Shown here piece after piece: positions 25,137 to 32,632 of a stretch of DNA of 42,071 nt. The DNA is from Lachnospiraceae bacterium NC2004 (GTDB lineage: Bacteria; Bacillota; Clostridia; Lachnospirales; Lachnospiraceae). How positions within the stretch are numbered: the first letter of the stretch is position 1; each line of letters opens with the position of its first letter. The translations under genes were made by a program, and so were the position numbers. Under the pieces are notes generated by a model, which saw only the letters and a program-made list of their open reading frames with translations, did not search any database and was not told the origin of the DNA. Location: positions 1 through 42,071 of the forward strand of contig JHXB01000018.1 of NCBI GenBank assembly GCA_000621905.1. The letters are read 5' to 3'.

Positions 25137-25391
25137 TTATGCGCTAATCTTCACTTGTGCATCTGTATTCACGACAATAATCTCGTCAATCGACACATCA
25201 AAAACTGCTGCCAATACAACCAAATTATCAATTGTAGGCATAGCAGTTCCGTGCTGCCACTTATAAATCGCCTGAGGAGTAGCAAATCCAAATATATCCT
25301 GTAAATCTCTAACCGATAAACCCGCATTCTCCCTTAATCTCACAATATTCATTCCTGTTGCCATCATATCGATGGCAGGTATTATACACAT
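25137..25391 (-). CDS. XRE-type helix-turn-helix protein between rtcB and the tRNA genes
   Basis: 84 residues after GGAGG. A lone XRE/Cro domain: NIVRLRENAGLSVRDLQDIFGF, PQAIYKWQHGTAMPTIDNLVVLAAVFDVS, then a short tail. Such small proteins often self-regulate. It lies 46 bp after rtcB, with a hairpin (GTTCCGG/CCGGAAC, about 25410-25430) just before its ribosome site, and 32 bp before the first tRNA gene. The context suggests it belongs to the rtcB-tRNA transcript and may regulate it. Confidence 0.85.
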   Translation of the reverse strand: MCIIPAIDMMATGMNIVRLRENAGLSVRDLQDIFGFATPQAIYKWQHGTAMPTIDNLVVLAAVFDVSIDEIIVVNTDAQVKISA

Positions 25392-25437
25392 ATTAGTTTC
25401 CTCCTGTTCCGGCTTCTGACCGGAACAAGATTGTCCC

Positions 25438-26652
25438 TTAGTCAGATGCCTTAAAATTGTAAACTGGCTTCATCACGTCAATAACATCCACAGACTCCTT
25501 AATGACATCAATAATGTCACTAAGGCTCTTGTATGCCATCGGTGCTTCATCCAATGTTTTTTCATTTACGGAAGTAGTATATACGCCTTCCATAGTCTTT
25601 CTATACTCTTCCAAACTCAACGTATTCTTAGCCATTTTCCTGGATAATATTCTTCCGGCTCCATGAGGCGCTGAATAATTCCATTCAGGATTACCTTTAC
25701 CTATCGCCAACACGCTTCCATCCCTCATATTAATCGGAATCAGCACTTTCTCACCTTTATGGGCTGCTATTGCACCCTTTCTCAAAATCATTTCATCTGT
25801 ATCGATATAATTATGAATGGTATGAAAACCGTCAGTTCCTGTCATTCCTGTTCTATCAAGAATTATTTCTGCCATCTTCTCACGATTTCTTCTTGCAAAT
25901 GCCTGACATATAACGACATCATGAAGATAATCATCAAGATACTTACCGTACAAATAACACAAATCATCCGGAATTGTAGGCTCACTCTCGTAAACTTGCC
26001 AATGAAGTTCCTTTAACGCCTGTTGTATTTCTGATTTACGCCCTTGCTCCTTATAAGTTCTTATGATTTCATCACGCTTTTCCAAGTAATCAGCATAACC
26101 TCTGTTAAGCTTGACAGCCAAATCTTGATAAAGCTCTGCAACTTGCTTTCCAAGATTTCTTGACCCTGAATGAATTACAAGATACTTTGTACCATCAGCG
26201 GCCTCATCAATCTCAATAAAATGATTCCCACCACCGAGAGTACCCAATGAACGAGCAAGTCTCTTCGTGTCCTTTAATTCTCTGTAACATGCAAGTTCAG
26301 TTAAATCGAACTTTTCCTGGCGTCCTTGCCATACATTCTTCCCAGATGGGATATAATGTGTGGCTCTGTCCATCTTTTCAAAATCAATATCATCCTTACC
26401 AAGATTTACGGTATACATACCGCATCCTATATCCACGCCAACAACGTTAGGCACTACCTTATCGACAATCGTCATTGTAGTTCCGATCGTACAACCCTTT
26501 CCGGCATGAACGTCAGGCATTATTCTAACTCTAGATCCTTCTGTCATAGGATAATCACACATACGTCTTATCTGCTCTATCGCTTCATCTTCTACAACCT
26601 TTGCATAACAAATGGCTGTATTAACTTTGCCTTTAATCTCAATTAAATCCAT
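25438..26652 (-). CDS. rtcB: RNA-splicing ligase RtcB
   Basis: 404 residues, full length. RtcB joins RNA 2',3'-cyclic phosphate or 3'-phosphate ends to 5'-OH ends with GTP and Mn2+ (established), which heals tRNA broken by endoribonucleases. Conserved blocks are present: PDVHAGKGCTIG, VGVDIGCGM (metal-binding Asp and Cys), GTLGGGNHFIE, IHSGSRNLG, AHKGEKVLIPINMRDGS and the guanylylated histidine in APHGAGRILSR. All key residues look intact. Start is the ATG after GAGGTG. It is followed by the HTH gene and three tRNA genes on the same strand with no obvious terminator. Confidence 0.95.
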   Translation of the reverse strand: MDLIEIKGKVNTAICYAKVVEDEAIEQIRRMCDYPMTEGSRVRIMPDVHAGKGCTIGTTMTIVDKVVPNVVGVDIGCGMYTVNLGKDDIDFEKMDRATHYIPSGKNVWQGRQEKFDLTELACYRELKDTKRLARSLGTLGGGNHFIEIDEAADGTKYLVIHSGSRNLGKQVAELYQDLAVKLNRGYADYLEKRDEIIRTYKEQGRKSEIQQALKELHWQVYESEPTIPDDLCYLYGKYLDDYLHDVVICQAFARRNREKMAEIILDRTGMTGTDGFHTIHNYIDTDEMILRKGAIAAHKGEKVLIPINMRDGSVLAIGKGNPEWNYSAPHGAGRILSRKMAKNTLSLEEYRKTMEGVYTTSVNEKTLDEAPMAYKSLSDIIDVIKESVDVIDVMKPVYNFKASD

Positions 26653-26697
26653 AACTATTCACCTCTTTCATCTATCACTTTCTCAATAACAACAAAA

Positions 26698-26734
26698 ACC
26701 GCTTATCCTATGCATTCACACAAGATAAGCGGTT
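26698..26734. terminator. Terminator-like hairpin upstream of rtcB
   Basis: 11-bp stem AACCGCTTATC/GATAAGCGGTT with a 15-nt loop, followed on the minus strand by TTTTTG. It lies after the 52-residue ORF and 46 bp before the rtcB start. I see no clear promoter between it and rtcB, so it may act as an attenuator rather than a simple terminator. Confidence 0.65.
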
Positions 26735-26773
26735 TACAAAAACTCTATAATTAGATGTCTGTAACTACCGTTA

Positions 26774-26932
26774 TCACGGTAGACTTACATCCTCTAATAC
26801 AATGTTCTCAGCAAACTTTCTCTTATATGAATGCATACATATTAAGCCTCGCTTCAACTGCTGGTTGAGCGCTGCTTCTAGACGTTCTTGATCTTTTTGG
26901 CATACATAACAAACTGGTATTACTGTGAACAT
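26774..26932 (-). CDS. 52-residue ORF upstream of rtcB
   Basis: Begins MFTVIPVCYVCQKDQERLEA and ends FAENIVLEDVSLP. An ATG with GGAAAGGAAAA upstream and a sigma-A-type promoter ATGACA-17 bp-TATAGT before it. Two cysteines form a C-x2-C pair (residues 8 and 11) and a third is at 32. A short stem overlaps the stop codon, and a terminator hairpin follows. I do not recognise the peptide. It may be a small zinc protein or a leader peptide for rtcB. Confidence 0.5.
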   Translation of the reverse strand: MFTVIPVCYVCQKDQERLEAALNQQLKRGLICMHSYKRKFAENIVLEDVSLP

Positions 26933-27039
26933 GTCTTTTTCCTTTCCCGGATCTTGAAATCCGCTTTTCTTTTATCTATATCGTACTATAACACATAATA
27001 CTCTAATTGTCATTATACCTGTAGTATAAAATGCAAACG

Positions 27040-27162
27040 TCAATCCATCAAATTGCTCAGAGGTTCCACATCTAACGTCTCAAGCTGGTGTAATCCCCTG
27101 TCATTAGAACCACAAAACTCCTTCGTATCCTTAAAAATAGCAATGTTTTCATTTCTTCCCAT
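27040..27162 (-). CDS. 40-residue ORF driven by operator-promoter E
   Basis: Translation begins MGRNENIAIFKDTKEFCGSN and ends VEPLSNLMD. The ribosome site AAAGGAGG is strong and the promoter is a very good copy of the island element. The N-terminus reads like the start of a longer protein (a helix of the type ENIxIFKDTxxxC), so it may be a 5' remnant rather than a true peptide gene. Function unknown. Confidence 0.5.
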   Translation of the reverse strand: MGRNENIAIFKDTKEFCGSNDRGLHQLETLDVEPLSNLMD

Positions 27163-27208
27163 GATTTACGTCCTCCTTTAATAATACTTACCTATCTGCT
27201 ATGAGTAT

Positions 27209-27245
27209 ATCATATAAAAAAGGATGCGCATAATAATGCACATCC
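27209..27245 (-). promoter_or_regulatory. Island operator-promoter E (40-residue ORF, perhaps rtcB)
   Basis: Half-sites ATGCGCAT (27224-27231) and ATGCACAT (27236-27243), spacer 4 bp; TATGAT (27209-27214) starts 9 bp after the proximal half on the minus strand. The palindrome with its following T-run could also terminate the lipoprotein transcript that ends just upstream at 27286. Confidence 0.7.
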
Positions 27246-27285
27246 CAACCTTGCGCCTAAATGCAAAGAGCTTTCTTACTTTGTA

Positions 27286-27885
27286 CTACATCTTTTTTAT
27301 ATTCAGATACGCTGTATCAATAGGGATATATGTGAAATCACTAGTCTTACACTTTACCCCTATATCAGTAAAAGCCACTGAAAAGCTATCAAGAACTGTA
27401 CCGTCCTTATCATAGCAGTATATCCTAAAATACTCATCATCTTCAGCAATACCCTTACAATCGTATTTTAACTCATATACATCACCCGAAAGAGCTACCT
27501 TTAGTTCGGTAATATTAAACTCTTCGATCTTAAAAGCATGAAAGTACTCATCAATAAATGAAATCGGCGTCTTAAACTTAACTTCAATCGGGGATTCTTC
27601 AGTTTTTTGCTCTTGTTCATCCTCCGTAGCAGCCTCCGTAGTCACCTCTGCAGCACTCTTTTTCAATGAAGCAAGCTCTTCTTCGAGCTTACTCTTTTCT
27701 TCGAGCACTTTTTCATACTCCTCCTTGGCTACCCCTTCCTCCTTTAGCTTATTCAGTTCTGCGATTGCAGAATCCCTTTCATTAACAACCGCATCATAAT
27801 CCGCCTGGGATACACCGCCGGTTGAACCGCATCCCAAAAGCACCATTGGCAACAATAGTGTCATCACAAATAATAATTTTCGCAT
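27286..27885 (-). CDS. Lipoprotein with coiled coil
   Basis: 199 residues after AGGAGG. The signal peptide is MRKLLFVMTLLLPMVLLGCG, with the lipobox cysteine at residue 19, so the mature protein is anchored to the outer face of the membrane. Residues 28-78 form a heptad-rich coiled coil (for example YEKVLEEKSKLEEELASLKK), followed by a Glu/Thr-rich linker and a C-terminal beta domain of about 100 residues. It is the only clearly exported protein of the island. Driven by the half-site promoter at 27928-27950. Confidence 0.8.
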   Translation of the reverse strand: MRKLLFVMTLLLPMVLLGCGSTGGVSQADYDAVVNERDSAIAELNKLKEEGVAKEEYEKVLEEKSKLEEELASLKKSAAEVTTEAATEDEQEQKTEESPIEVKFKTPISFIDEYFHAFKIEEFNITELKVALSGDVYELKYDCKGIAEDDEYFRIYCYDKDGTVLDSFSVAFTDIGVKCKTSDFTYIPIDTAYLNIKKM

Positions 27886-27927
27886 AATATGACCTCCTAT
27901 TCGTAGTTTATTATTTATAGCAAGTCT

Positions 27928-27962
27928 ATATTAGCAAATGTGAAGTACATTATTTTTTACTT
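27928..27962 (-). promoter_or_regulatory. Island half-site promoter F (lipoprotein)
   Basis: Proximal half-site AAGTACAT (27943-27950, plus-strand reading), 9 bp, then TAATAT (27928-27933) on the minus strand. The distal half is degenerate (27955-27962). The same form is seen before the FtsH-like and DnaB-like genes, defining a weaker subclass of the element. Confidence 0.5.
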
Positions 27963-27972
27963 TCATAGATAA

Positions 27973-28956
27973 TCAACAATACTTTTCATACATTGCCTTA
28001 ACATCTTCGGATAACTGTGATCTAAGCGATTCCGGCGATAGGATCTCAACGTACGGTCCATATTGCAAAGCCCAGTACCTTATAGCATTTTCATTGCAAC
28101 TGATTCTGACGGTAATCTTATCTCCGTTCTTCTCAATGATTCTGAAATCAGTTCCAAACCAATCTACAAGCTCGGACATCATATCCTCAGTAGTTCTCAT
28201 CTTAACAGCAACACTTTTGCCACTAAACATGTAAATATGCTCAGCCATATGTTTAGGTAGGTTCAATCCGTCCTTCAGTTCCGGAATATCCTTCATCTTT
28301 TTTACACTATCCGAAAGCATCCTTACATCCGTCATCCTATCAATACGAAAATGAGCGACATTATCGTACTTATCATAGTTTCCTATCAGGTAAAACTTGC
28401 CGTTATTTGCCACAATCTGATACGGATTGACAATATATACGCTATCCCTTCTCGGATGAAGCTTAAAATCAGTACCTACGCTGTTATAGATAAATGAAAT
28501 CTTCTTTTTTTCAGCAATCGCGTCATTAATAGTATCAAGAGAGTACATCGCTTGCTTATTAATTGTGCGATTAATATCCGGGAGATTACAGACATGCGAT
28601 ACTTTAGCGTTAAAATGCTTGCTTGCAAGACTTCTGATTTTCTTTATAAGATCCTTAGCCTGACGAGATGATATCGACTTAGAAAACAAAACACTGTCAA
28701 TCAATATCCTTAACTCACTATCATCAAACTCGCGTGACATCAACCTATATCCTTTTTCCGTGGAAATGTCACACCCAAGATCCTTAAGGTAATCAACGTT
28801 GTTTTTGATTGAGCGACGATCACACTCCATTCCATAGTTCATTTTCAACAGTTTTAAGACTTCCTGTTGCGTTAATGGGTGTTCTTCATCCGTGTATTCC
28901 CTAAGAATATCCAAAATAAGCATATTCAACATTTTCTTATTGGCTGTTGCATACAT
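27973..28956 (-). CDS. WYL-domain transcriptional regulator 2
   Basis: 327 residues; the ribosome site GGAGG lies in the end of the ATPase gene, so the two are coupled. N-terminal winged helix (ILREYTDEEHPLTQQEVLKLL, CDRRSIKNNV), then ELRILIDSVLFSK, the WYL core (ISFIYNSVG, YIVNPYQIVANNGKFYLIG, FRIDRMTD) and a WCX-like end. Clearly paralogous to regulator 1. A candidate for the factor that binds the palindromes. Confidence 0.9.
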   Translation of the reverse strand: MYATANKKMLNMLILDILREYTDEEHPLTQQEVLKLLKMNYGMECDRRSIKNNVDYLKDLGCDISTEKGYRLMSREFDDSELRILIDSVLFSKSISSRQAKDLIKKIRSLASKHFNAKVSHVCNLPDINRTINKQAMYSLDTINDAIAEKKKISFIYNSVGTDFKLHPRRDSVYIVNPYQIVANNGKFYLIGNYDKYDNVAHFRIDRMTDVRMLSDSVKKMKDIPELKDGLNLPKHMAEHIYMFSGKSVAVKMRTTEDMMSELVDWFGTDFRIIEKNGDKITVRISCNENAIRYWALQYGPYVEILSPESLRSQLSEDVKAMYEKYC

Positions 28957-28959
28957 AGG

Positions 28960-29778
28960 CTATTCCTCCGTAAACTCTCTCTCATGTTTCTTAAAAAAGT
29001 TATAGAAGTACCTGACATTTTCAAGTTCTGTCCATTCACATTCCCGATAATCATAAGTGTCAATGTTATATATCTTCGCATTCAATGTTCCAAGCATAAA
29101 CGGAGAATGCGTAGCTATAATAAACTGACATCTTAAGTATCTGGTCATCGACACTATTTCTTCAGCTAGTTTGACCTGATTTGCAGGAGATAGCGATACC
29201 TCCGGCTCATCAAGCAAATACAAGGCATCTGGAGTAAGCCAATCTCGAAAGAACATCATCGCGGTCTCTCCATTAGAATACTTTTCTTGAGCGAATTTTA
29301 TATATCCAATCTGTTTCTTTCCTTCTTTGGAAGACAAATACGCTTCAGCTTCCTCCTTTGTCTTTCCATCTTTCATATAGTCATATACCATTCCATTAGA
29401 CAATGCTGCCGTCTGTTGAATCTTCTTAATCTCATAGAGAATGTCTTCACTCTTCAACAATGTACTGTCCTTAGGAATACGCCTTAACGTTCTTCCGGTT
29501 TCTTCATCATCACCTAGACTATATCTGCACCCATTCAAGAACTCATGTCCAAACATTCTCATGCCAGAAGAAAGCATTGATTCTGAACCCTTTATGCCTA
29601 TCTTATTTGCTATAATGTTGAGAATTGTTGATTTTCCAGAGCCATTATTGCCATACAATACAGTAATCGGCTCAAAGGCAAATGGATACAGATCCTTATC
29701 TCTAAATACATTATGAGGATAAATGTTGGGATTATTCAATTTGTCTTCACATAGCTTAAAACTCGATAAATATACCAT
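28960..29778 (-). CDS. ABC-type ATPase (AAA_21-like)
   Basis: 272 residues. P-loop YGNNGSGKST near residue 42, signature-like YSNGETAMMFF, Walker B ALYLLDEPEVSLSP and H-loop IATHSPFML, all intact. No membrane segments and no long coiled coil, so it is a soluble stand-alone ATPase like those found beside nucleases or toxins in defence modules. It is coupled to WYL regulator 2 rather than to a nuclease, which is unusual. Role unknown. Confidence 0.85.
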   Translation of the reverse strand: MVYLSSFKLCEDKLNNPNIYPHNVFRDKDLYPFAFEPITVLYGNNGSGKSTILNIIANKIGIKGSESMLSSGMRMFGHEFLNGCRYSLGDDEETGRTLRRIPKDSTLLKSEDILYEIKKIQQTAALSNGMVYDYMKDGKTKEEAEAYLSSKEGKKQIGYIKFAQEKYSNGETAMMFFRDWLTPDALYLLDEPEVSLSPANQVKLAEEIVSMTRYLRCQFIIATHSPFMLGTLNAKIYNIDTYDYRECEWTELENVRYFYNFFKKHEREFTEE

Positions 29779-29821
29779 ATACTACCTCATCACTTAACAA
29801 TGTCATTATAAATTAATATAT

Positions 29822-30577
29822 CTAACTATTCTTGTATATTTGCGTTAATCCGTCTTCTAAAACATCAATTCCTCTTTTCCCATCAAACCTATTTAACTTC
29901 TTACACCACGTATATGGATAGCCAGGATGGGAAGTATATATTATTCTTGAATCACTCTTATACTTACCGTCGTGATTCTTATATGCGTCTCCAGCAGAAA
30001 CGCTTGTAAACACAATAGCCTTAGGCTTCAGAACATCAATAATAATATCAAGAGTCTCTATTGATTTCTCTACTGAAATATTCCACATATCATAAGCAAG
30101 CTGCTTATTCCCAATTTTTTTAGCCGACGCCCATAACGAATCCCAATACTTATACCCTTCGTAAATGGATGGCATTTGAAAAAAATTCATAAATGCAACA
30201 TATTGATATAAGCCCTTATCTTCCAATGAAATATGATCTATCGGTCTATCTAACACAATTTTGCTAAATGACTTAATAAAATTAGTAAAGATTGTGTCAC
30301 GACCATTATTGCCTTTTATATATTCTGACAGCACACCCCTTGTATCAGCCCATCCATCGTTATCATTAATCATCTCCTTACATGAAGATACCCACCATTT
30401 TTCGTAAAAGTACTGTATATTATATTTTTCTTCTTCATAGGATTGATGAATATAATGACTTTCGCCTATCTGAAGGATACGACATTCATCATACTTATCT
30501 CCAACAAACGGAAGCAGCGTAGGATGAAGCGACAATTGTTCAATCTTATTAAGTTGCTCATCATACTTATAATCCAT
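29822..30577 (-). CDS. Possible uracil-DNA-glycosylase-fold protein
   Basis: 251 residues, ATG chosen after GAGGAGG. ILQIGESHYIHQ near residue 34, then KPKAIVFTSVSAGDAY near 188 and a later TSHPGYPY resemble the layout of the UDG superfamily (motif LLxGExP, a middle strand and a C-terminal HP), but the catalytic residues do not match a known subgroup. Similar hypothetical proteins with GESHY are common in bacterial accessory DNA. The ribosome site sits inside a region that also carries a weak copy of the island half-site (30627-30634) without a good -10. Confidence 0.4.
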   Translation of the reverse strand: MDYKYDEQLNKIEQLSLHPTLLPFVGDKYDECRILQIGESHYIHQSYEEEKYNIQYFYEKWWVSSCKEMINDNDGWADTRGVLSEYIKGNNGRDTIFTNFIKSFSKIVLDRPIDHISLEDKGLYQYVAFMNFFQMPSIYEGYKYWDSLWASAKKIGNKQLAYDMWNISVEKSIETLDIIIDVLKPKAIVFTSVSAGDAYKNHDGKYKSDSRIIYTSHPGYPYTWCKKLNRFDGKRGIDVLEDGLTQIYKNS

Positions 30578-30654
30578 AGCTATAACCTCCTCATATGCAT
30601 ATGCGCATTCTCCAATTCCAATAATATTGTACATTATTTTTCACATCGATTCAA

Positions 30655-31911
30655 TCAAAGAAACTGCTCTCTCAAGCGCTTTATGTCTTTGTATGTAAGA
30701 ATTAGTTTATCAAACAGCTCTTTGTAAAGTGCATTGAAGAATTCCCTGTTGTCAAATATTATCTGTTTAGTCATTTCATAATACTTTACCATTTCCACAT
30801 CCACTCTTCTATCCTTATTTTCAAGAAGATAATCAGAGTTATCGCCCCATACATACGAATCAAATCCATACTCACAATAATCAGCAATCAGGTTTACTAC
30901 AGTTGAATACGCATGCTTAATATCATTTTTACATCCTACATCCACTTGATTGAGAATGACTTCAGTAGCAGCCTTACCGCCAAGCGATCTCATGACATCA
31001 ATTTCAGCCTCTTTAATCGTCCTAAACTCATCGTCATTTTGATAAACAGTAATTCCGGCGGCATATCCTGTATAATTACAAATCGAAACAAAACTTATCG
31101 ATCCAGGGTCTAACATTTCTCCTACCAAGGCATGACCTGTCTCATGAATAGCAACATGTTCCAAATATTTCTTGTACTTAGAGTCAATAGCCTCAGGGGC
31201 ACAAAAAAGCAATCTCATGCAAGACTTAACAAGATCTTTTTGACTAATCTTATCACGGCCATCAAACCCGGCATATATTCCTGCTTCATTAATCACAGTC
31301 TCTAATTCAGCACACGAATGACCTTCTGTAATTCGTGCTATCTCCTCAACATCAACCTCTCCAATAACTTGCTTTTGTGATAAATAGAATCTTACGATAT
31401 CCTCAGCATCTTTTCCGCTTGGACACCGCATTCTAATTATCTTATCAAATCTCCCCGCTCGTCTAAGCGATTCCGGCAAGCAATACTGATCATTCACAGT
31501 AGCAATAACAAATATGTTGTAATCTCTACAATCATCAATGCATGATTGAACAGTAACATACTCTTCAGCATCAATATGATTCATATCCTCATTAGCGTAC
31601 TTATCCATATCATCCAAGAAAACAATCGCAATAGAGTCTGATTTTGCTTTCTCAAATATAGAACGAATCTCATCCACAAATGCTCCATCTGGCTTATCCT
31701 TCCTAATGAGATAGTATTTTAATCCGCATTCCTCAATAAAACACTTAGCCATTAGCGTTTTACCTAGCCCTGGATCTCCATCCAATAGTATTCCGCGTGG
31801 CAACTGAACACCAAGGCGATTATATTTCTCCCTATTTTTCAACACATCGCAATACCTAATCAGTTCTGCCTTTATATTTTCATATCCAATAACCTTATCA
31901 AACGCACTCAT
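30655..31911 (-). CDS. Soluble FtsH-like AAA+ M41 metalloprotease
   Basis: 418 residues after AGGAGG. AAA+ module: P-loop GDPGLGKTLMA near 45, Walker B IVFLDDMDKY, SRH region LRRAGRFDKII with arginine finger. The protease part has HETGH (zinc site, about residue 273) and a third-ligand Asp in KNDIKHAY. FtsH proper has two N-terminal membrane segments and about 600-650 residues; this one begins directly at the AAA domain and has none, so it is cytosolic. Walker B ends in Asp-Asp instead of Asp-Glu, a mild change. Likely a regulated protease of the island. Confidence 0.87.
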   Translation of the reverse strand: MSAFDKVIGYENIKAELIRYCDVLKNREKYNRLGVQLPRGILLDGDPGLGKTLMAKCFIEECGLKYYLIRKDKPDGAFVDEIRSIFEKAKSDSIAIVFLDDMDKYANEDMNHIDAEEYVTVQSCIDDCRDYNIFVIATVNDQYCLPESLRRAGRFDKIIRMRCPSGKDAEDIVRFYLSQKQVIGEVDVEEIARITEGHSCAELETVINEAGIYAGFDGRDKISQKDLVKSCMRLLFCAPEAIDSKYKKYLEHVAIHETGHALVGEMLDPGSISFVSICNYTGYAAGITVYQNDDEFRTIKEAEIDVMRSLGGKAATEVILNQVDVGCKNDIKHAYSTVVNLIADYCEYGFDSYVWGDNSDYLLENKDRRVDVEMVKYYEMTKQIIFDNREFFNALYKELFDKLILTYKDIKRLREQFL

Positions 31912-31998
31912 ACCAATTCCTCCTATTTCATATAACGGATCAACAGTTCCTCAGCCTTTATACGATTCTTCAACCGCGTAACAACTGATGTTGAACAT

Positions 31999-32033
31999 AT
32001 ATTATCAATTAATATGTACATTATTTTTTACAT
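31999..32033 (-). promoter_or_regulatory. Island half-site promoter I (FtsH-like gene)
   Basis: Proximal half-site ATGTACAT (32014-32021), 9 bp, then TAATAT (31999-32004) on the minus strand; distal half TTTTACAT (32026-32033). It overlaps the 3' end of the preceding alpha/beta hydrolase gene and leaves a leader of about 85 bp before the FtsH-like gene. Confidence 0.55.
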
Positions 32034-32587
32034 AAAAACGCATCAATTATCTGTTCCAATTCAGATTCGCTTAGATTATGCCCAACATTATCCAACAACT
32101 CGTAATCGCATCTATCATTGTTGATACAGTCAATCAGTTCAATATATCTTGCAGAAGGATCCTCACTACCATATACAAAATGCATGCATTTCCCTTCAAA
32201 CCTCTCGGCACCCGCCTTGGTCTTATACCAGTTAATCATAAGAGGCGCATTTATAAGTAATGCGTGAGATACCTTCCAAACTCTGTTGCACTGCTGCGCT
32301 CCCATCAACGCTCCGTTTGAAATGCCAACATAGATAATTTCGTTACACCAACCAACAATCTCAATCACTCGCTCTATCTCGTCCTCTAGAATACAAGACA
32401 AATCAGTAGGATTAGCCGATATAATAACCGTAAATCCATATCTATCCCTAATCTTCTCGCCAATATTCAAGTATTTATTCTCATACCCGTATATACTACC
32501 TCCTGCACCGGTCTTGATAAATACAACCCTGTCATCGCCTTTAATTACTCCAAACTTATCATCTACTACAATATCAAAATCATTCAA
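32021..32587 (-). CDS. Alpha/beta-hydrolase-like protein
   Basis: 188 residues with a TTG start after AAAGGAG. VGISNGALMGA (near 97) supplies a nucleophile elbow G-x-S-x-G, GSEDPS a candidate acid and NVGHNLS the histidine, as in small serine hydrolases. Before the elbow is a strand with IIYV. It follows the DnaB-like gene by about 45 bp and is probably co-transcribed from the half-site promoter at 33355-33377. Substrate unknown. Confidence 0.65.
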   Translation of the reverse strand: MNDFDIVVDDKFGVIKGDDRVVFIKTGAGGSIYGYENKYLNIGEKIRDRYGFTVIISANPTDLSCILEDEIERVIEIVGWCNEIIYVGISNGALMGAQQCNRVWKVSHALLINAPLMINWYKTKAGAERFEGKCMHFVYGSEDPSARYIELIDCINNDRCDYELLDNVGHNLSESELEQIIDAFLCKK

Positions 32588-32632
32588 AGCTTTATCTCCT
32601 TTACATTATCTTTATCTAGCACAAAATTCCAA

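Noticed and set aside
27040-27162. The 40-residue ORF as the decayed start of a TIGR02452 macro gene.
   Set aside because: The resemblance of its first 18 residues is from memory only and the macro gene in this window starts differently; kept as unknown.
30612-30646. A further copy of the island promoter before the UDG-like gene.
   Set aside because: The half-site TTGTACAT is present but the hexamer 9 bp away is AATTGG, so it is not counted.
30443-30727. A plus-strand ORF of 94 codons.
   Set aside because: It is antisense to the UDG-like and FtsH-like genes, has no ribosome site and is low-complexity in codon use.
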